This document shows positions 53,762 through 62,931 of a stretch of 64,000 bases of DNA, in pieces. Both the position numbers and the translations under genes were made by a program. This DNA comes from Cecembia calidifontis (GTDB taxonomy: Bacteria > Bacteroidota > Bacteroidia > Cytophagales > Cyclobacteriaceae), in NCBI RefSeq assembly GCF_004216715.1, contig NZ_SGXG01000001.1, positions 2,237,001-2,301,000 on the forward strand, in the 5' to 3' direction. Below the pieces are notes generated by a model. The model made no database searches, had not been told where the DNA came from, and saw only the letters and a list, made by a program, of their open reading frames with translations. Each line of letters begins with the position of its first letter. Position 1 is the stretch's first letter.

Positions 53762-54569
53762 ACCAAACGGTCAACGCTATTCAGGGAAGAACAGAGACCA
53801 TCTATCAGTCCTCTTGCTCCTTCTTTTCCATGGTCTCCATGATGGGCAACCCAAGTTTCTCCGAGAATTTGTTGACCAAATCCCCCTTCCCAGCCTTTTT
53901 CTGTATTTCTCCAGTGGTATTTCGCAAAAGGACTGTTTTTGTTTTTTTCATAATGGAAAGCATGAGTAGCGGTCCTCATCCCTATGATGGGCTTCCCTGT
54001 CAGAAGGTAATTATGGAAATGTTGGGTCTGTTCATCAGGCAATTCCCTGAATCTGGTCAATAAGATCATCAGATCCGCAGTTTCCAAATGTTCAAGGCCG
54101 GGAATGTTGTTTTGATAAGAGGGGACGATATGACCTGTTTCAGGCTCGATGGGAAAAAGAACCGTGCAGGTAAATCCATAATGTTGAGCCAATAACCTGC
54201 CCAACATGGGCATGGCTTCTTCTGATCGGTATTCATCGTCACCGCTGATAAGAACAATATGCTTGCCTTTTCCAGGACCTTCTTTTCCTTCGAATCGGAG
54301 CCATGTTTTTCCTTCTTGAGCTTTGCATGCATTTCCAACAATGATAAATAAAGTCAATAAAAGCATCAATTTGCCCTGAATGGAGCGCATGTTTTTCAAG
54401 TCATTCATACTTCAATTTTTTATACGCTTTTAAATTATTTTTAAAAGCCTGATAAAAAAAGTTTTGCCACATTATTTTCTTGAAAACTTGCCAAAACCAT
54501 TATATTGCTAAGCCTCTACCAAATTAATGAGTATTTTAAACCTATTTTGCAGCTTATAACTTCTGATTC

Positions 54570-55976
54570 GTGGTCACCGAAATTCATTACAATCAAAGAT
54601 ACATTTGGTTAATCAGTCTAACAGCCGCATTAGGCGGATTTCTTTTTGGCTATGATTGGGTGGTTATTGGAGGAGCAAAACCCTTTTATGAGCCCTATTT
54701 CAATATCACCTTGCCCGGCCAACAAGGTTGGGGGACCAGTTCAGCCTTGGTGGGCTGTATGATAGGTGCTGCCTTGTGCATTTGGTTGAGTGATAAGTTT
54801 GGTAGAAAGAAACTTTTGATATTTGCCGGTTTGCTGTTTTCCGTCTCTGCACTTGGTACTGCTTTGGCAAATAGTTTTTGGTGGTTTAATTTTTACAGGA
54901 TCATGGGTGGCGTGGCGATGGGAATTGCGCTGAATCTTTCTCCCCTGTATATCGCTGAAATTGCTCCTCCACAAAAGCGGGGAATGCTGGTCACCTTTAA
55001 CCAGTTGCTGGTCATGATTGGGGTCTTGTTGGCACAGTTGATCAATTGGCAGATTTCTCTACTGGATAATGAATTACCGGATTCAGCAACATTCGAACAG
55101 ATTGCTGCCAGTTGGGCGGGTAATTATGCTTGGAGATGGATGTTTGCGGCAGAATTTGTCCCGGCTTTTCTCTTTTTTGTGTTGATGTTCTTTGTTCCGG
55201 AAAGTGCCCGATGGTTGGTCAAGAATAAAGAGGTTCAGAAAGCCAAAGAAGTCCTGACCAAGATAGGCGGGGAGTTTTATGCAGATCTATCAATAGCGGA
55301 AATAAATACCACCCTTTCAAAGGAAAATTTAGCCAAGGTAAACCTCAAAGAGCTGTTTCAAAAAAATATCCTGAAATTTATTGGCATTGGTGTCTTCCTT
55401 TCTTTTCTACAGCAGTGGAGCGGAGTGAATGTGATCATTTACTATGCGGCTGACATCTTTCAGGCAGCAGGGTATACCCTAAAGCAGATGATGCTGAACA
55501 TTGTAGTAATCGGATCGGTCATGGTGCTATCGGTATTCATTACCATTTTCACAGTGGATAAATTTGGAAGGAAGAAATTATTGCTGATAGGTACTTCCAC
55601 CATGGCAGTTCTATACCTGCTCATAGGATTGACTTTTTATCAGGATGTAGGAGGGGTATTGGTTGTATTTCTGGTTTTGGCCAATGTGATGTTTTATTCT
55701 TTTACTCTTGCACCTTTGCTATGGGTCGTGCTGTCTGAAATTTTCCCGACCAAGGTCAGGGGTGCAGCCATGTCCATTGCGGCCTTGGCACATTGGGTAG
55801 GGAATTTTACGCTGACATTCAGTTTCCCCACTATCAAGGAAAATCTAGGTTGGGCCAACAATTTTTGGTTGTATGGTTTGATTTGCCTGTTTGGATTTTT
55901 CGTTTTGAAAATGGTTTTACCGGAAACTAAAGGGAAAACGCTGGAAGAAATAGAAAAGGAATTGATAAATAAATGA
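54570..55976 (+). CDS. MFS sugar transporter (sugar porter type)
   Basis: A 468-residue integral membrane protein with about 12 helices. Sugar-porter marks: GGFLFGYDWVVIGGAKPFYE in helix 1, DKFGRKKLLI after helix 2, PESARWLVKNK before the central loop, DKFGRKKLLLIG in the second half, and PETKGKTLEEIEKE at the C-terminus. The start is GTG at 54570 (an in-frame stop lies two codons upstream; no ATG fits). It is expected to import a monosaccharide by proton symport. It lies downstream of the keto-sugar genes and 67 bp before the NCS1-like permease, and is the only sugar permease in the window. Confidence 0.85.
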   Translation: MVTEIHYNQRYIWLISLTAALGGFLFGYDWVVIGGAKPFYEPYFNITLPGQQGWGTSSALVGCMIGAALCIWLSDKFGRKKLLIFAGLLFSVSALGTALANSFWWFNFYRIMGGVAMGIALNLSPLYIAEIAPPQKRGMLVTFNQLLVMIGVLLAQLINWQISLLDNELPDSATFEQIAASWAGNYAWRWMFAAEFVPAFLFFVLMFFVPESARWLVKNKEVQKAKEVLTKIGGEFYADLSIAEINTTLSKENLAKVNLKELFQKNILKFIGIGVFLSFLQQWSGVNVIIYYAADIFQAAGYTLKQMMLNIVVIGSVMVLSVFITIFTVDKFGRKKLLLIGTSTMAVLYLLIGLTFYQDVGGVLVVFLVLANVMFYSFTLAPLLWVVLSEIFPTKVRGAAMSIAALAHWVGNFTLTFSFPTIKENLGWANNFWLYGLICLFGFFVLKMVLPETKGKTLEEIEKELINK

Positions 55977-56043
55977 CAGGATATTACAGGATACCAATGC
56001 ACGAAGATTTTTTGTATTTTCCAATCCAAACCCAAATCAACCT

Positions 56044-57444
56044 ATGGAAAACATTCCTGGCCTGCAAGTAGAAAAAACTGTGGGAGAATTTGAACGGCAA
56101 GCTGTCCCTGCTTCTCATTTTAAAGATTGGAGAAAATTTTTGGGCATGTATGCAGGTGAACATGCAGCTGGAACCGAGTTTGTCATTGGACCACTTTTCC
56201 TAACAGCGGGGGTATCTGCATTTGATCTCATTATGGGTTTGTTGTTGGGGAATTTTTTGGCAGTCCTGACCTGGAGGTACGTTACCACTCCAATTGCTAC
56301 GGCGGAAAGATTGACACTTTATTACAAATTGGAAAAAATTGCTGGGAGAAAGTTGGTTACGGGATATAATTTGGCCAATGGACTCTTGTTCTGTTTTTTG
56401 GCAGGGGCAATGATCACCGTTTCAGCCACAGCTGTAGGTATCCCTTTCAATATGCCCATGCCTGCGTTGACGGATACCACGCCAAACAGCCTTTCCTGGG
56501 TACTGGTCGTGTTGGCTGTTGGGGCAGTGATTTCCATTGTGGCAGCTAAAGGTTATGATGCGGTCTCCAAGTTCTCAAATATCTCTGCGCCCTGGATGGT
56601 GATGATTTTTTTGATTGCGGGAATTGTGGCAGCCAAGCGATTGGGAGTAGAGAGTTTATCTGATTTATGGGCAGTTTGGGGTAACGGATCTGATCCATTT
56701 CCCGGACAGATTAAGTTCACCTTTTGGCATGTTTTGTTCTTCGCCTGGTTTTGTAATGCCGCCATGCACTTGGGGATGTCAGACTTATCCGTTTTGCGTT
56801 ATGCCGATAAGAATTCAGTGGGATGGATGACAGCTGCAGGAATGTATGTGGGGCACTTTATGGCCTGGATTTCTGCCTGTTTGATGTTTGCCCTTTATCT
56901 GAAGAGTCCTGAAGCTGCGGCCATCTTTGACAGTGGAGGTGTACCCCCGGTGGCTCCGGGGCCTTTGGCTTATGAGGCAGTTGGCATAGCAGGTCTTATT
57001 TGTGTACTGGTGGCAGGCTGGACAACGGCCAATCCTACGATCTACAGGGCTGGTCTTGCCTTTCAGGCGATTTTTCCAAAGAGTTCTACAGTGAAAGTGA
57101 CTTTGGTGACGGGCGGTATTGCTACTATAGCAGGGTTGTTTCCTGCCTTTGCCATGAAGTTATTGGATTTTGTAGCGGTATATGGATTTATCTTGGCGCC
57201 GATAGGAGCAGTGATCTTCTTTGAGCATTATTGGGCAGAGAAATTTGGCTTGACAAAAAACTATGCCGAATCCAAAAAAATCAGCTTCAATGCCGCGGTA
57301 TTGCTCGCTTGGCTGATCAGTATGGCTGTTTTTTATAGCCTATCCCTTTATAATGAGGTGTTCCTTTCTTTCTTTACCTTACCGGCATGGATTGCCTGCG
57401 GGGTTTTGTATTTAGTATTAAGCAAAATCTTCCAGAAATCATGA
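56044..57444 (+). CDS. NCS1-like (purine-cytosine permease type) transporter
   Basis: A 466-residue membrane protein with ~12 hydrophobic segments. Stretches such as GMYAGEHAAGTEFVIGPLFL near the N-terminus, NISAPWMVMIFLIAGI, and AGWTTANPTIYRAGLAFQAI are typical of the nucleobase:cation symporter-1 family. The substrate is not certain: nucleobase, hydantoin or an osmolyte. It follows the sugar porter in the same direction and its stop overlaps the start of a tiny membrane protein. Confidence 0.75.
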   Translation: MENIPGLQVEKTVGEFERQAVPASHFKDWRKFLGMYAGEHAAGTEFVIGPLFLTAGVSAFDLIMGLLLGNFLAVLTWRYVTTPIATAERLTLYYKLEKIAGRKLVTGYNLANGLLFCFLAGAMITVSATAVGIPFNMPMPALTDTTPNSLSWVLVVLAVGAVISIVAAKGYDAVSKFSNISAPWMVMIFLIAGIVAAKRLGVESLSDLWAVWGNGSDPFPGQIKFTFWHVLFFAWFCNAAMHLGMSDLSVLRYADKNSVGWMTAAGMYVGHFMAWISACLMFALYLKSPEAAAIFDSGGVPPVAPGPLAYEAVGIAGLICVLVAGWTTANPTIYRAGLAFQAIFPKSSTVKVTLVTGGIATIAGLFPAFAMKLLDFVAVYGFILAPIGAVIFFEHYWAEKFGLTKNYAESKKISFNAAVLLAWLISMAVFYSLSLYNEVFLSFFTLPAWIACGVLYLVLSKIFQKS

Positions 57445-57620
57445 AAAAGATGCTCTTCCCTATTTTGGTTTTAGTGGCGCTGTTCGGCATTTCGTTGATG
57501 TATTATCAGAATTTGCTGAATGATATCCAACTCAAATCCGGTTTGATGATTTGTACAGTGATTTGGTTTGTAGGATTATTTTTGAAGGAAAAGCTTATCA
57601 AAAAGAATGATGCTGATTAA
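57441..57620 (+). CDS. 59-residue two-helix membrane protein, overlaps the permease
   Basis: Start ATG at 57441 overlaps the permease stop (ATGA). The product MKKMLFPILVLVALFGISLM... has two hydrophobic segments (residues ~4-20 and ~33-48), a basic C-terminal tail EKLIKKNDAD, and no known family that I recognise. Translational coupling suggests that it is a small accessory subunit of the permease. Length and overlap are seen; function is inferred. Confidence 0.6.
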   Translation: MKKMLFPILVLVALFGISLMYYQNLLNDIQLKSGLMICTVIWFVGLFLKEKLIKKNDAD

Positions 57621-57664
57621 GTTCTCCTTAAGGGCGAAATATCTATCATCCAAACTTTTTATCT

Positions 57665-59641
57665 CTACTCCAGGTCTAATTTTCTAATGATCAATTTAGG
57701 GGCAGGAGGCAAACCGGTGGCTTTTAGGATTTCTTCTTCATTTAGGTTTTCTTTTTCCAATAAGGCTTGTGCCAGGGCATCCAATGCTTTCCGGTGTTCT
57801 TTCAGCAGTTTTTTAGCCTCTTCGTGACATTCTTGAATGATCCTGACCACCTCGGCATCGATTCTTTTGGCAGTATCTTCGCTGTAAGGCTGCTGACCAT
57901 AATTGACGCCAAGGTATTCATTTCTTGGCCCTGACAATTGGATGAGGCCTAACTCTTTGCTCATTCCCCAGCGGGTGACCATGTTTTTGGCGATTTCAGT
58001 AGCCTGCTGTATGTCATTTTCTGCCCCGGTAGTTTTTGTTCCAAATACTATCTCCTCGGCAGATCTTCCGCCCAGGATACCAATGATTCTGGCCCGTAGG
58101 TATTCTTCTTCATAATTGTATTTATCCTTATCCGGACGCTGGTAAGTTACTCCCAAAGCCTGCCCGCGGGGAACGATCGATACCCTGTTTACAGGATCTG
58201 CCCCTGGTACCAAAAGTCCAAGAATGGCATGCCCACTTTCATGATAGGGGATTCTTTCTTTGTCTTCTTGGGTAAGCAAGATGGGTCTTTCTGGTCCAAG
58301 TACAATTTTTTCCAAAGCAGCCATAAAATGCTTTGGAGTGACTTTGGAAGCATTTTCTTTGGCAGCCTGCAAAGCAGCTTCATTGACCAGGTTTTTGAGA
58401 TCTGCTCCGGTAAATCCCGGGGTTGCAGCAGCGATTTCCTCATAGCTGAAATCCTCTGAGAGGGGCACTTTACGGGTATGAACCTTAAGAATGGCCATCC
58501 TTCCGGTCTTATCGGGTGGGTTTACCACCACCCTCCGGTCAAATCTTCCTGCACGCAATAAAGCCTTATCCAAAATGTCAGGTTGGTTAGTAGCTGCTAA
58601 GACTATGATTCCTTCTTTGCTGGAAAACCCATCCATTTCGGTGAGGATCTGATTAAGGGTCTGTTCCTGTTCGCTGGCTCCGCCCATCACATATTGCCCC
58701 CTCGATCTTCCGATGGAATCCAGTTCATCGATGAAAATGATGGCTGGCGCATTTTCTCTTGCAACTCTAAAGAGGTCTCTTACCCTTGCTGCTCCCACCC
58801 CTACGATCATCTCTACAAATTCAGACCCGCTCATAGAAAAGAAAGGCACTCCTGATTCGCCAGCTACAGCCTTTGCCAAAAGGGTTTTTCCTGTACCCGG
58901 AGGACCCACTAAAAGAACGCCTTTGGGTGCGGTACCTCCCAGTTTGGTATATTTTTCAGGATTTTTCAAAAAATCTACAATTTCTACCAGTTCATTTTCT
59001 GCTTCATCTATACCGGCCACATCATCAAAATTGACCTTTTGATCGGTATCCTGATCAAATCGCTTGGCCTTGCTCTGACCCATGCCCATCATACCGCCTA
59101 TGCCACCCTGGCCCTGTGCCTTTCTAAATAGCCAAATGTAGAACAGAATAATTAAGAGGGCCGGGCCAAAATAACCTAACATGGACCAAATTGACAGACC
59201 ATCCTCAACAATGGGATCAGCCACAATTTCTACCCCATTTTCTTCTAAAAGCATTTCCAGTCCCTGATCAGCAAAGGATGGAATCGTGGTGGTGAATAAG
59301 TTTACTTCTTCGCTTTTGGGCTTAGCCTCTTTTTTGATGGGGTTCTGATGGGTATAGGTAATCTCATTTTCGAATTTTCCCGAAATGAGCTCTCCTTTTG
59401 TATAGATGGCTTTGACATTTCCTAAGGCTACCTGTTCTTTGAACAGGCTATAAGGGATTTTTACCGCGGATTCTTTTTCTGGGAAAAAGTAATTGGCAAC
59501 CAGGTAGTTCAATAAAATGATTCCCAAAAAAATAAGCAAAATCTTACCCGAGGGCAGCTTTGTTTTGTCCATGTTGGAAGGCTCCTTTTTCTCGGATTGC
59601 TTGATTTGAGAAGGGGGGACATTGGGCTGTTTTTTTTTCAT
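57665..59641 (-). CDS. ftsH: ATP-dependent zinc metalloprotease FtsH
   Basis: A 658-residue membrane-anchored AAA protease that degrades misfolded membrane proteins and regulators. A cytoplasmic N-terminal tail of ~30 residues is followed by helix 1 (~33-50), an extracytoplasmic domain, and helix 2 (~153-171). The AAA module has Walker A GPPGTGKT (246-253), Walker B IIFIDELD (301-308) and the second region of homology GRFDRRV. The zinc site is HESGH (467-471), with the downstream acidic ligand in the EN(D)IQQATEIAKNM stretch. All key residues are present. It is a single gene; a hairpin GGGCTTC-GAAGCCC (59738-59756) lies in its 5' region. Confidence 0.97.
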   Translation of the reverse strand: MKKKQPNVPPSQIKQSEKKEPSNMDKTKLPSGKILLIFLGIILLNYLVANYFFPEKESAVKIPYSLFKEQVALGNVKAIYTKGELISGKFENEITYTHQNPIKKEAKPKSEEVNLFTTTIPSFADQGLEMLLEENGVEIVADPIVEDGLSIWSMLGYFGPALLIILFYIWLFRKAQGQGGIGGMMGMGQSKAKRFDQDTDQKVNFDDVAGIDEAENELVEIVDFLKNPEKYTKLGGTAPKGVLLVGPPGTGKTLLAKAVAGESGVPFFSMSGSEFVEMIVGVGAARVRDLFRVARENAPAIIFIDELDSIGRSRGQYVMGGASEQEQTLNQILTEMDGFSSKEGIIVLAATNQPDILDKALLRAGRFDRRVVVNPPDKTGRMAILKVHTRKVPLSEDFSYEEIAAATPGFTGADLKNLVNEAALQAAKENASKVTPKHFMAALEKIVLGPERPILLTQEDKERIPYHESGHAILGLLVPGADPVNRVSIVPRGQALGVTYQRPDKDKYNYEEEYLRARIIGILGGRSAEEIVFGTKTTGAENDIQQATEIAKNMVTRWGMSKELGLIQLSGPRNEYLGVNYGQQPYSEDTAKRIDAEVVRIIQECHEEAKKLLKEHRKALDALAQALLEKENLNEEEILKATGLPPAPKLIIRKLDLE

Positions 59642-59989
59642 AAATCAACTTGCATTACAGCGGGTTATTGAAATTGAATTGAGCAGTAGGCATTGTTTTT
59701 CTGTAATACTTGGTAATTTAATCATTTATCAATAAGCGGGCTTCATCAAGAAGCCCAAAATTACGTCAATAATTGATTGTGTTTTTGGATGGTTTGATTG
59801 CTTTTTTTTTGCATTAACCTGAACTTCGGGGAAATTGGCAGAATCCATCGCAGGAGCTATCCTTGGAGGCTTTATCAGATCTATGGTTTTGGGTTACATT
59901 TAGACTTTAATTTTTCATGCAGGTATATTGATAGCGATTCCCTAACTTTGTAGGAGAAATATCGTTTAACAATTCAAAGTTTAAATTAG
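59642..59989. promoter_or_regulatory. Divergent region between ftsH and a beta-barrel gene
   Basis: 348 bp. Hairpin GGGCTTC-ATCAA-GAAGCCC at 59738-59756. TAACTTTG at 59943-59950 is an exact match to the Bacteroidota -7 box TAnnTTTG, 40 bp before the barrel gene at 59990; no clear TTTG -33 box is seen. No gene in the region (a 26-codon frame near 59822-59902 is not convincing). Confidence 0.5.
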
Positions 59990-60646
59990 ATGAAAAAGAT
60001 TCTAATAATTCTGATTGCACAATTTTTTGTGTTTAATGTACAGGCCCAAATGGAAAAAGGGAGATTCCTGATCGGTGCCGGCACTAATTTTGGAGTATCC
60101 GATAACTCCGGAATGATGAATCTTTCCTTTTCCACGACAAGATCAGAATTTGAAGATGGTTCTTCATCCGGAGAAGGGAAGGATAATGCTATTTTTATTG
60201 GGCCGAAGGCAGGGTATTTTCTAATGGAGAATTTAGCAGTTGGATTGGATTTGGCCCTTGGGTGGGGATGGAGTTACATGCTAACATCTGATTTTGATTT
60301 AAAAACCAGAAATTCACTTTTTGGACTTGGTCCTTTTGTAAGGTATTATTTTCCTACAGGAAAAATTTTACCTTTTGCAGAGATTAATTCAATTTTTGGG
60401 AGCCAAAATTTGAAGAGTGAAATAGAAGGAGGTCTTGGTCCTGGTCTTAGTGTAGAAAACAATATTAGCTTCACTCATCTTGGAGCAGGTTTGGGGCTTG
60501 CCTTACTATTGGGAGAGCAAAGTAGCCTTGATTTGGTTTTAAATTACAACTCCAGCAGACGTCATGATGAAACTTTGGGTGTTAAGACTTGGCAAAACAC
60601 CCTTGGGATTAAAGTAGGTTTTACCATTTTTCTAAGTAAAAAGTAA
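59990..60646 (+). CDS. Outer-membrane beta-barrel (porin-family) protein
   Basis: A 218-residue protein: signal peptide of ~19 residues (MKKILIILIAQFFVFNVQAQ), then alternating strands with aromatic girdles (KGRFLIGAGTNFGVSDNSG, ENLAVGLDLALGWGWSYM, LGPFVRYYFPTGKILPFAE), and a last strand GIKVGFTIFLSKK. It is like the OmpA/outer-membrane-beta-barrel family of Bacteroidota. Role unknown. A -7-like box TAACTTTG precedes it. Its stop is 8 bp from the 3' end of the broken aminopeptidase gene on the other strand. Confidence 0.8.
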   Translation: MKKILIILIAQFFVFNVQAQMEKGRFLIGAGTNFGVSDNSGMMNLSFSTTRSEFEDGSSSGEGKDNAIFIGPKAGYFLMENLAVGLDLALGWGWSYMLTSDFDLKTRNSLFGLGPFVRYYFPTGKILPFAEINSIFGSQNLKSEIEGGLGPGLSVENNISFTHLGAGLGLALLLGEQSSLDLVLNYNSSRRHDETLGVKTWQNTLGIKVGFTIFLSKK

Positions 60647-60853
60647 GGGGATGTTAAAATACCCCCTGATCTACATCTTTCACAAATCGTATCAAGCCAT
60701 CAAAAAACACCTTTTGATCATCATATTGACTCAAATGGCTGCCATCCGGGCAGAAAAGGTAACGGCCCTTTTGAACCTCCGAAGCCATCCATTCCATATG
60801 GGCAGGATCCATGGTATCATGCCCGGCTCCGACAACCAGGGTTGGAACTTTAA

Positions 60854-62931
60854 CCCAGATTGCAGCTTTTAGGGGTTAAAAAAGAAAATTTCGGGAAATT
60901 TTCTTTTTTTTAGCTCCGATTATCCGTACCCCCCTACGTGATTTTTTTTCTACGGGCTGTATAAGGCCATTTTTCGGTTTGTAGTACACAAGGGGTATTG
61001 CATCTTGGGGTTCAATACCAGTACTTTACACCATGTATTTCAAGTTCTCTTTACGTAAACATCCCGATACGGGAATACTCAGCGGATACTACCGGCTGGT
61101 GGAAAGTTACCGTAATGCGGACAACAGGGTGTGTCATCGCACTATCCTGAATATAGGTTTCATGGAGGATGCTGCACCCGAGCAGCTCAACAAAATACAG
61201 AAACACCTTACCGAGAAGTATGAGCAGAAGGCTTCTCTTTTTGACCTGGAGGAAGATCCAATCGTCAGACGCTATGTTGAAGACTTCTGGAATCGGATCG
61301 TATCTTCCAAGAAGCTGGATATCAAGTCGGAACAGCAGCTGTCACGGATGGTGGATATGGATACCATCCAGCACAGTAATGCCAGGGAAATAGGAGCTGA
61401 GAATATTGCTTTCCGGACATGGGAGAAGCTACAGCTTACACCTTTATTACTTTCGGCGGGATTCAGCGCCGAAGATGCCAGTCTTGCAGCCACACAGGTT
61501 GTATCCCGTGCGGTATACCCCGCTTCCGAACTCAAAACTGTCCGTTGGATAAAGGAAAACTCGGCAGTCTGTGAGCTTACGGGCTATGATATGGATAAAA
61601 TAACCAAGGACAAGCTGTACAAAAGTGCGCTTGAGCTGTACAAAGTCAAAGATTCACTCGAAAAGCACCTTTCCAAACGTACCAATGAACTCTTTGATCT
61701 GCAGGATAAGATCATCCTTTATGACCTGACCAACACCTACTTTGAGGGAGAAAAGCCGAACAGTAAGCTGGCACAATACGGAAGGAGCAAGGAAAAAAGA
61801 AAAGATGCGAAACTTGTTGTGCTGGCACTGGTAGTGAATGTGGAAGGGTTTATCAAGTACTCCTCAATCCTGGAAGGAAACATAGCAGACTGCAACACAC
61901 TTGCCGCAATGATTGAAAAGCTTTCCGTCCACACCTGTACAGGACCTGCGGTAGTGGTACTCGATGCGGGCATAGCCACCGAAGAAAACCTGCATCTTAT
62001 CCGGAACAAAGGATACAGCTACCTCTGTGTAAGCAGGACAAAACTCAAGGATTATAGCTATGTGCCCGACAGGCTTACAACTCTGCTGGAAACAAAATCA
62101 AAGCAGAACATCAGACTCAGAGCCGTGTCCACAGAAAAAAACACAGACTATTATTTAGAAGTCAAAAGCCCTTCCAAAGAGAAGAAAGAGGAAGGTATGA
62201 AGCTACAGTTCGAAGAAAGGTTTGAACAGGAGCTGCAAAAAATACACCATGCCCTCAACAGCAAGGGAGGAGTCAAAAAAACCGATAAAGTCCACCAGCG
62301 CATCGGGAGGGCCAAAGAAAAGTATCCATCAGTCCAGTATTATTATGAGATCACTGTTGAAAGTGACCCTAAAACAGAACAGGCAACAGCAATGTCATGG
62401 AAGAAAAACCCGGAACGGGAGCAGGCAAAAACCGATAATCTGGGCGTCTATTTTTTACGGACAAACCTGAACGTGCAGGAGGAGTACATCATCTGGAATA
62501 TCTATAACACTATCAGGGAAATAGAAAATGCCTTCCGTACCCTCAAAACCGACCTGGACCTCAGACCGATTTACCATAAAAATGATGATGCCGCCATGGC
62601 ACATCTACATCTGGGAATCCTTGCATATTGGATAGTCAATACAGTAAGGTACCAGCTCAAACAGAATGGAATAAAAAGCTGCTGGCGTGAAATAGTAAGA
62701 GTAGGCAACACACAAAAGGTCATCACTACTTCAGGGAAAAACACCTATGACAAAATCATTACCACACGCAAGTGTACAGTTCCAAACAAAAACCTAAAAG
62801 AAATCTACGACATCCTTAAGGCCAAATATCAACCGTTTAAAAAAAGAAAATCCGTAGTACACAAACTTGAACTCAAAAAAACAGAAATACCCAAATTACA
62901 GCTACTTACAGGCGGATAGCTGCAATCTGGG
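60854..62931 (+). mobile_element. IS1634-type insertion sequence, copy 2
   Basis: A 2078-bp element with the same 14-bp ends CCCAGATTGCAGCT (60854-60867; 62918-62931) and TTAA duplications at 60850-60853 and 62932-62935. It interrupts the proline iminopeptidase gene in the opposite orientation. It is one base shorter than copy 1 in a T run. Confidence 0.93.
61033..62919 (+). CDS. IS1634-family transposase, copy 2
   Basis: A 628-residue protein nearly identical to the transposase at 5080, with the same YDLTNTYFEGEKPN, VVVLDAGIATEEN and IREIENAFRTLKTDL blocks carrying the Asp-Asp-Glu residues. Scattered differences (HPDTGILSG, YEQKASLFDL, IKSCWREIVRVGN) show that the two copies have diverged. 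Intact and potentially active. Confidence 0.92.
   Translation: MYFKFSLRKHPDTGILSGYYRLVESYRNADNRVCHRTILNIGFMEDAAPEQLNKIQKHLTEKYEQKASLFDLEEDPIVRRYVEDFWNRIVSSKKLDIKSEQQLSRMVDMDTIQHSNAREIGAENIAFRTWEKLQLTPLLLSAGFSAEDASLAATQVVSRAVYPASELKTVRWIKENSAVCELTGYDMDKITKDKLYKSALELYKVKDSLEKHLSKRTNELFDLQDKIILYDLTNTYFEGEKPNSKLAQYGRSKEKRKDAKLVVLALVVNVEGFIKYSSILEGNIADCNTLAAMIEKLSVHTCTGPAVVVLDAGIATEENLHLIRNKGYSYLCVSRTKLKDYSYVPDRLTTLLETKSKQNIRLRAVSTEKNTDYYLEVKSPSKEKKEEGMKLQFEERFEQELQKIHHALNSKGGVKKTDKVHQRIGRAKEKYPSVQYYYEITVESDPKTEQATAMSWKKNPEREQAKTDNLGVYFLRTNLNVQEEYIIWNIYNTIREIENAFRTLKTDLDLRPIYHKNDDAAMAHLHLGILAYWIVNTVRYQLKQNGIKSCWREIVRVGNTQKVITTSGKNTYDKIITTRKCTVPNKNLKEIYDILKAKYQPFKKRKSVVHKLELKKTEIPKLQLLTGG

Larger units (their letters stand above)
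52374..53793 (+). mobile_element. IS3-family insertion sequence in thuA-like gene
   Basis: A 1420-bp element starting TGTCCTTCCCTGAA and ending TTCAGGGAAGAACA; imperfect ~25-bp inverted repeats continue inward to GTTGACCGTTT. It is flanked by a 3-bp duplication GAG (52371-52373, 53794-53796). It carries overlapping orfA and orfB. It is a different subgroup from the element at 17183. Confidence 0.88.
51948..54408 (-). pseudogene. ThuA-domain protein gene, split by an IS3-type element
   Basis: Minus strand. The 5' part (54408 to 53794) encodes ~205 residues: a signal or membrane segment, then HIVLISGDDEYRSEE and GMRTATHAFHYEKN of the ThuA glutamine-amidotransferase-like fold. The 3' part (52370 to 51948) encodes ~140 residues (HPILRGVKDIWVASDVY, FTTTMGASIDLISDDLRRL). 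Removing 52374-53793 and one GAG repeat rejoins the frame as GLIDGL-AQQEDHPILRG, giving ~345 residues. ThuA is linked to trehalose or keto-sugar use in other bacteria. The gene is almost certainly inactive now. Confidence 0.88.

Noticed and set aside
59822..59902. Short frame with a Gly/Ala/Ile-rich segment (AGAILGGFIRSMVLG)
   Set aside because: Only about 26 codons, no start codon after an upstream stop, no known family.
60651..60872. Plus-strand open frame spanning the IS1634-type left end
   Set aside because: It is the antisense of the 3' end of the broken iminopeptidase and runs into the element; the minus strand explains it fully.
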